Assembly (NCBI GenBank): GCA_002307275.1 | Contig: DBTX01000012.1 | Span: 1-23,056 of the forward strand | Direction of reading: 5' to 3' | DNA from: Hungateiclostridiaceae bacterium UBA1305 | GTDB lineage: Bacteria; Bacillota; Clostridia; Acetivibrionales; DTU013 | DNA: 23,056 nucleotides | In this document: piece after piece, positions 21,025-23,056 of the stretch | How the letters are laid out: every line of letters starts with the position of its first letter | How positions within the stretch are numbered: the stretch's first letter is position 1 | Notes under the pieces: model-generated | Told to the model about the DNA's origin: nothing | The model's database searches: none | What the model saw: the letters and a program-made list of their open reading frames with translations, nothing else | Made by a program: the position numbers and the translations under genes

Positions 21025-23056
21025 ATGAGGAAATTAAAAGTTCGCCTGACTTTTATTGTTATAGTTGTGATAATCTTAATAAGCATCCCGCTGGCAGTGA
21101 CGTTACCGGCATGGGCGCTGGATTCGCCGACCTTCAGCCCGTCAAACAATACTACAAACGTGTCGGTAGACGAAACGCCGACGCTGACCTTCGACGACGC
21201 GGTTTATAGCGATGCAGAGAGGGGATGTAATTTTTCCACCGGAGTGATCAAGGTGTACGAAGGTACAGACAATTCCGGAACCCCTTTAACAGAAGATTCC
21301 GATTTTACGGTGGGCTATGATGTATCAAATGATGAATCAATGTTTTACGTAAACTTCGTGGCGGGTCTTAAGTACAACCAGTCCTACTATGTGGAGCTGC
21401 AGAGTAATAAAGTGTTCGACTTTAATGGTAACGCGATCAGTTCCGTTCAAGGCGCGACCTTTAAGACGGAGGCGGAGGAGGATTATACCGCAACTATAAA
21501 TACATATAAGGACGGCTCTCTGGCAGCGATGGGTACCGTCGGGCTCATCCGTTGGAACGGAATGAAAGAATACACGATGAATGCCGGCGCAACGGGAGTG
21601 TTTACCGGTTCCGTCCCAAACGGGACTTACGACGTCTACGTCAACGGCTATGATACGGGAAAAGACATCACCATAAACGGAGCTCCGGCAAGCGTGGATA
21701 TTAACTACTATACCGTAAAGTACGACGTGTCAGATGCCAAATACGCGTTGGACATGAGGATATCGGCAACGTATAACGGTTGTCAGATAGATAGCGGAAC
21801 GGTGGTGCTTGGCGGAAAAACGCTGGTAATCACGATAAGAGACGGGAACGGGAACGTCCATGATATGACATTCTTGTGGAGCGGGGCCGGAACGAACAGC
21901 CAGACATCATCTCAGCTGACCATCCCCTCGCTCAGCGAAAAGGTGGATGCCACCTGCACAGTGACAGGCGAGTCGGTAGACTACCCGCTCGGCATCCCGA
22001 CACTTATCGACGGTAAATACTATTACAAAAACTGCATTTTTAACGAGAACTATGAAGGAAAAACAATACTGATCTGCTTTTCCGACAATGTTACCCCCGG
22101 GGACGCGATCACGCTGCCAACAATGACGGGCTTTACCGTATCTCCAACCTCAAATGACTACGTCAAGCGGATCAACATTGACAGCAGCGTATGGGGGAGT
22201 GACTCTATTCAGGAATATATGCACGACGTCGGGTTCACGATCGCCAGCCCATCTCAAGTGGTGAGCATCACGTTAACAACGGAAGATATTGAGAACGACA
22301 CCTTTTACAATATCAATACGCAGCATTATTATCAGTTCATCCCCTATTCCTCCGGTACCACCGGCACCTGGACGGATGCGTATACCGCCGCGCAGGGTAT
22401 GGGCTTCATGCACAGGCAAGGATACCTCGCGACCGTTAATGATAAGTCGGAAGACCAATTTCTCTATGAGCTTTCCGACGGCTCAACAGGCTGGCTGGGC
22501 GGCACAACCGACGGCAACCATTGGTACTGGGCCTGCGGCCCGGAAAAGGGAAATTCATTTTACTCTGCGCAGGTGAAAAGTGATACTTCGGATAGCGATA
22601 GTGTCAACGCAGGCTACTATTTCAACTGGAGACTCGGCGCGGAGCCGGACAATGCCAATACCGAGCAATGTCTGACGACGCTAGTCGTTTCCAAATCAAA
22701 CGGATATGATCAAACGGAAACAGGCTATCAAGGGACGGATTTTTCCTGGAACAGCATTGCGAACAACACAGCTTATGCCGGCGATGGAAAAAACTGCGCC
22801 AAGGGTTATTTCGTCGAGTACGGCGACAAGCTCCAAGGAGACTTCTACTTATTCGACTACACTGACTACACTACTTTCAGCTCCTTCCGCAGCAGGCTGA
22901 ACCACGCCTACACGGTGACCTTCGATAAAAACGGAGGGGACGTCGAAGCGGACCCAACCACAAAGGCGGCGATATCCGGCGGAAACGTAGGAACTCTGCC
23001 CACAGCGCCTTCCCGATCAGGCTATACCTTCGCGGGCTGGAATACCGCATCAAACG
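21025..23056 (+). CDS. Secreted multidomain surface protein: Ig-like, C-type-lectin-like and InlB B-type repeat (3' end outside window)
   Basis: The frame is open from ATG 21025 (AAGGA 9 nt upstream) to the window end, 677 codons without a stop. Residues 1-31 are a signal peptide: basic MRKLKVR, hydrophobic core, and AWA cleavage motif (29-31). Residues ~33-151 read as a bacterial Ig-like (Big_5/SbsA) domain (SPTFSPSNNTTNVSVDETPTLTF). Residues ~430-605 resemble a C-type lectin domain: AYTAAQGMGF, GYLATVNDKSEDQFLYEL, WLGG (490-493), NWRLGAEPD (534-542), C549, WNS (575-577) and C591. Residues ~628-677 start a Listeria-Bacteroides (InlB B) repeat, VTFDKNGGDVEADPTT ... SGYTFAGWNT. It is probably a cell-wall-attached adhesin or glycan-binding protein; anchor and further repeats lie outside. 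The Ig-like and lectin labels are from motif reading. Confidence 0.88.
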   Translation, partial: MRKLKVRLTFIVIVVIILISIPLAVTLPAWALDSPTFSPSNNTTNVSVDETPTLTFDDAVYSDAERGCNFSTGVIKVYEGTDNSGTPLTEDSDFTVGYDVSNDESMFYVNFVAGLKYNQSYYVELQSNKVFDFNGNAISSVQGATFKTEAEEDYTATINTYKDGSLAAMGTVGLIRWNGMKEYTMNAGATGVFTGSVPNGTYDVYVNGYDTGKDITINGAPASVDINYYTVKYDVSDAKYALDMRISATYNGCQIDSGTVVLGGKTLVITIRDGNGNVHDMTFLWSGAGTNSQTSSQLTIPSLSEKVDATCTVTGESVDYPLGIPTLIDGKYYYKNCIFNENYEGKTILICFSDNVTPGDAITLPTMTGFTVSPTSNDYVKRINIDSSVWGSDSIQEYMHDVGFTIASPSQVVSITLTTEDIENDTFYNINTQHYYQFIPYSSGTTGTWTDAYTAAQGMGFMHRQGYLATVNDKSEDQFLYELSDGSTGWLGGTTDGNHWYWACGPEKGNSFYSAQVKSDTSDSDSVNAGYYFNWRLGAEPDNANTEQCLTTLVVSKSNGYDQTETGYQGTDFSWNSIANNTAYAGDGKNCAKGYFVEYGDKLQGDFYLFDYTDYTTFSSFRSRLNHAYTVTFDKNGGDVEADPTTKAAISGGNVGTLPTAPSRSGYTFAGWNTASN

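Noticed and set aside
1..23056. CRISPR arrays, tRNA or rRNA genes, phage genes
   Set aside because: No regularly spaced repeat series, no cloverleaf-like or rRNA-like stretches and no structural or integrase genes were seen on reading both strands.

Overview
The window looks like a chromosomal segment of a mid-GC (by eye roughly mid-40s %) Gram-positive anaerobe, most likely a Clostridia member such as Lachnospiraceae or Clostridium sensu lato. This is inferred from the gene types: an LtaS-like phosphoglycerol transferase, an ABC-F protein, a PucR regulator, an iron-type alcohol dehydrogenase and a B-repeat surface protein. Strong GGAGG ribosome sites and frequent TTG starts point the same way. 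No rRNA, tRNA, CRISPR array, transposase or phage gene is visible.

Left part (1-7554): the 3' end of a sensor histidine kinase is translationally coupled to a receiver-only response regulator, followed by an LtaS/sulfatase-fold membrane enzyme. Next come a broken MATE exporter remnant and a divergent pair of a MocR-type regulator and a DMT exporter. A spacer with two strong inverted repeats precedes an AlkZ-related protein.

Middle (7555-12185): an ABC-F ribosome-protection-type ATPase sits behind a ~300-nt leader. The leader holds a promoter, very short upstream ORFs and a terminator-like hairpin, which is the arrangement of an antibiotic-responsive attenuator. Converging on it is a compact four-gene minus-strand operon: ABC/AAA-type ATPase, GNAT, left-handed beta-helix acyltransferase with a GlmU-like active-site signature, and GNAT. 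Its pathway is not known to me.

Right-middle (12429-17932): a PucR-family regulator is followed by a class III aminotransferase and an iron-type alcohol dehydrogenase. The promoter between regulator and aminotransferase has a perfect 9-bp palindromic element just upstream of the -35 and a long leader hairpin. The enzyme pair fits conversion of an omega-amino compound (taurine, beta-alanine or GABA-like) to an aldehyde and then a hydroxyacid; the substrate cannot be read from sequence. An M24 metallopeptidase with all five metal ligands follows under its own promoter.

Right end (18009-23056): a terminator and a short tandem repeat resembling an insertion-sequence end lie before a large MalT-like (LAL) regulator on the minus strand. 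Divergent from it is a long secreted protein, cut by the window edge, with an Ig-like domain, a C-type-lectin-like domain and the start of Listeria-Bacteroides (InlB B-type) repeats. The regulator probably controls this surface protein.

The most promising leads are the ABC-F leader, the PucR/aminotransferase control region, the four-gene acyltransferase operon and the LAL/lectin-like surface protein pair. I did not find a system that I could confidently call new.
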